From Macrocystis pyrifera (taxonomy: Eukaryota; Sar; Phaeophyceae; Laminariales; Laminariaceae): a stretch of DNA of 64,000 nucleotides. The stretch spans positions 6,926,763 to 6,990,762 of the forward strand of contig JASSKH010000029.1 in the NCBI GenBank assembly GCA_031763025.1, given 5' to 3'. The first letter of the stretch is position 1. The number at the start of each line of letters is the position of its first letter. The translations under genes and the position numbers were made by a program. This document shows positions 62,442 to 64,000 of the stretch, piece by piece. The notes below the pieces were generated by a model. The model worked only from the letters and a program-made list of their open reading frames with translations, was not told the DNA's origin and made no database searches.

Positions 62442-62657
62442 TTCTCTACCAGAGCACCTCCCCAGCTCTCGCCATCAATAAGAAGATCTAAATCAGAAGA
62501 AGCGAAGCACTGCTTTCCAGCTGCCGGGACCACCTGCGTCCCTTACTTACCCTTACCCTACCTCGGTCACCGCTTCACATCTGACGTCGTCGCATTCAAC
62601 AATGTTCTGGCCAAGCTTGGGACTGCAGCGCTTCTTCTAGATATTCTCACGATCACG
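62442..62657 (+). CDS. Possible terminal exon
   Basis: After a clear pyrimidine-rich acceptor an uninterrupted frame reads PSIRRSKSEEAKHCFPAAGT and later VVAFNNVLAKLGTAALLLDI to TGA. The entry phase (2) would match the microexon at 61224-61249. Composition is only moderately coding. Confidence 0.28.
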
Positions 62658-62659
62658 TG

Positions 62660-64000
62660 AGCCATCCCTATCCGGGAGGCATCTGGTTTTGAAGTTAACT
62701 TCTTTTTTTTTTTCTGTACCCTGTTTCTCGTTTCTTTCGTTCTTCTTGTACTCGCTTTTTTTTATTTAGTTTATTTTCCGAACCTGCGTTCCCGAGTGCG
62801 TTTAGAGTGTAGTGCGTGACAAGCTGCCTAGTGGCATAAGTAGACGCTTCTTTTTTCCCTCTCAGTATAGGTGGTCAGTAGACGCTTCTCCCCTCTTATC
62901 AGGCACCGTCAAATCGCACGTGCAAGTACGTACAACAAGCTCTGTTGTTCTTTCTCAGCAAGTACTTGATATATTAGTACTGGTGCTATTCATAGTGATA
63001 TTACCAGTATAATCGAGGTTTGTTTGTCCGCTCCCTATACCCCGTCTCCGCCGTGGAATGACGAGGTCGATGACCTCCACCTCCAGATCATGACACCACG
63101 TGGTTGAATGGGATGCACCTGGAGACTCCCCAAATGACCTCGTGCTCATCATCTCGCAAACCAAGCAACGTTTTCTGTTGCACCCCTCCGCCTCGATATG
63201 CCCGCCCTTTCACAGGGAATACACGTAGTAAGTACTGCTGTAGGTGGAACTACTCGCACATTCTTGCCCGCAGACATTGTGTCTGCATCTTCGGGTTTAT
63301 ACCCGTGTTGTATGGGATTTGACCCTTACCACGACTACAAAGAAGCTGCTGCCGTACTGATAGGACGCACGCAGCAGTACCGACACCTCATACTTTGATA
63401 CGTGGTATGTATGCGACAGTGGTGACTACGCCGTCCTTAGTATACGCATATGATATGTGAGCAGTGAGCAGCGTACAAACGGCTCGACCATAATTGCGAA
63501 TTGTATCCGCTGGTATCCATCGCATGGAAAATTCGCCTGCGAGTTCTTGAGAGGCCATTATCTTACTCCCTGGTATTGTTTATTTTTTACCTGATACGAG
63601 CAATAGTATACGTAATTGACTGACCTGACCCACTCACTTGCGACTCTGATTCGTAGCGAGAACAGCCATATATTTTTTTAATTGTTTTTTTGTCATGCAC
63701 CTTTGGTTACCGGATTTCAAACCATATACTGGCCTGAAAAGTCTGGTATACGAGCGAGGTACGAATAGTGGTACCATGGTACGTGGTAATACTATGTATT
63801 ACGAGTATAGCAGAGAATTTTCCGTGACCCCCCCCCCTCGTTCCCTGCCATATATTTAGGTAGCCAAACGATGCACAATTGGGTCGCTCCCCCCGTCTCG
63901 ATGTGATGGATGGAATCCATGGTATAGGAACGGATATACTCGCAGACGAATCTTATATGGTTGCACGTAGCTCTTTAGGAATATATCTGTAGGAGAATCT
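62660..64000. other. No gene confirmed
   Basis: Two pyrimidine-rich acceptors (near 62902 and 62959) and an open segment near 63050-63230 (NDEVDDLHLQIMTPRG) are suggestive, but no consistent model could be built. Confidence 0.3.

Overview
This is nuclear DNA of an intron-rich, repeat-rich photosynthetic eukaryote, most likely a stramenopile alga and plausibly a brown alga or close relative. Three things point there. A spliced gene encodes a thylakoid-lumen protein with the three-step targeting leader of a red-lineage secondary plastid: signal peptide with an A-A-S-G/F junction, transit peptide, then a lumenal transfer segment. Exons are short and GC-rich, separated by introns of 0.3-4 kb full of transposons. 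TTAGGG-like interstitial tracts also occur. No bacterial, viral or organellar genes were seen. Most long open frames are low-complexity shadows; the real coding sequence was found by reading splice sites.

Layout. 1-1.2 kb: two exons of an unrecognised gene (+). 1.2-10.6 kb: no gene recognised; minisatellites, MITEs, tRNA-derived SINEs and a retroelement tail. 10.66-17.64 kb: a three-exon + gene for an N-terminally membrane-anchored protein with an Asn/Ser-rich linker, coiled coils and a Gly/Ala-rich tail. 17.7-28.3 kb: mostly repeats, including an array of about 1 kb with 307-bp dimer units and a 69-nt hairpin. 28.3-39.8 kb: an eight-exon minus-strand gene for a TPM (TLP18.3/Psb32) domain protein of the thylakoid lumen 15 kDa type, the best-supported gene here. 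40.3-53.5 kb: a divergently transcribed + gene, about 0.5 kb from the previous start, encoding a type II membrane protein with a long charged, low-complexity body. 53.5-64 kb: long 3' flank, a broken LINE, a SINE, and two or three exons of another unrecognised + gene.

Transposons dominate. They are: about 17 copies of a ~109-bp TA-flanked MITE; five copies of a ~97-bp TTAA-flanked piggyBac-like MITE; three tRNA-derived SINEs with poly(A); a GATC-rich dispersed family; two LINE lineages (one truncated, one frameshifted); and a set of LINE/SINE-like elements whose 3' ends run into poly(C) rather than poly(A).

The most interesting observation is that poly(C)-tailed elements lie in sense orientation shortly upstream of at least five splice acceptors in three genes, as if they target or supply the C-rich polypyrimidine tract. 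Four apparent frame breaks in otherwise convincing exons fall at or near G homopolymers and are probably length errors in the assembly.
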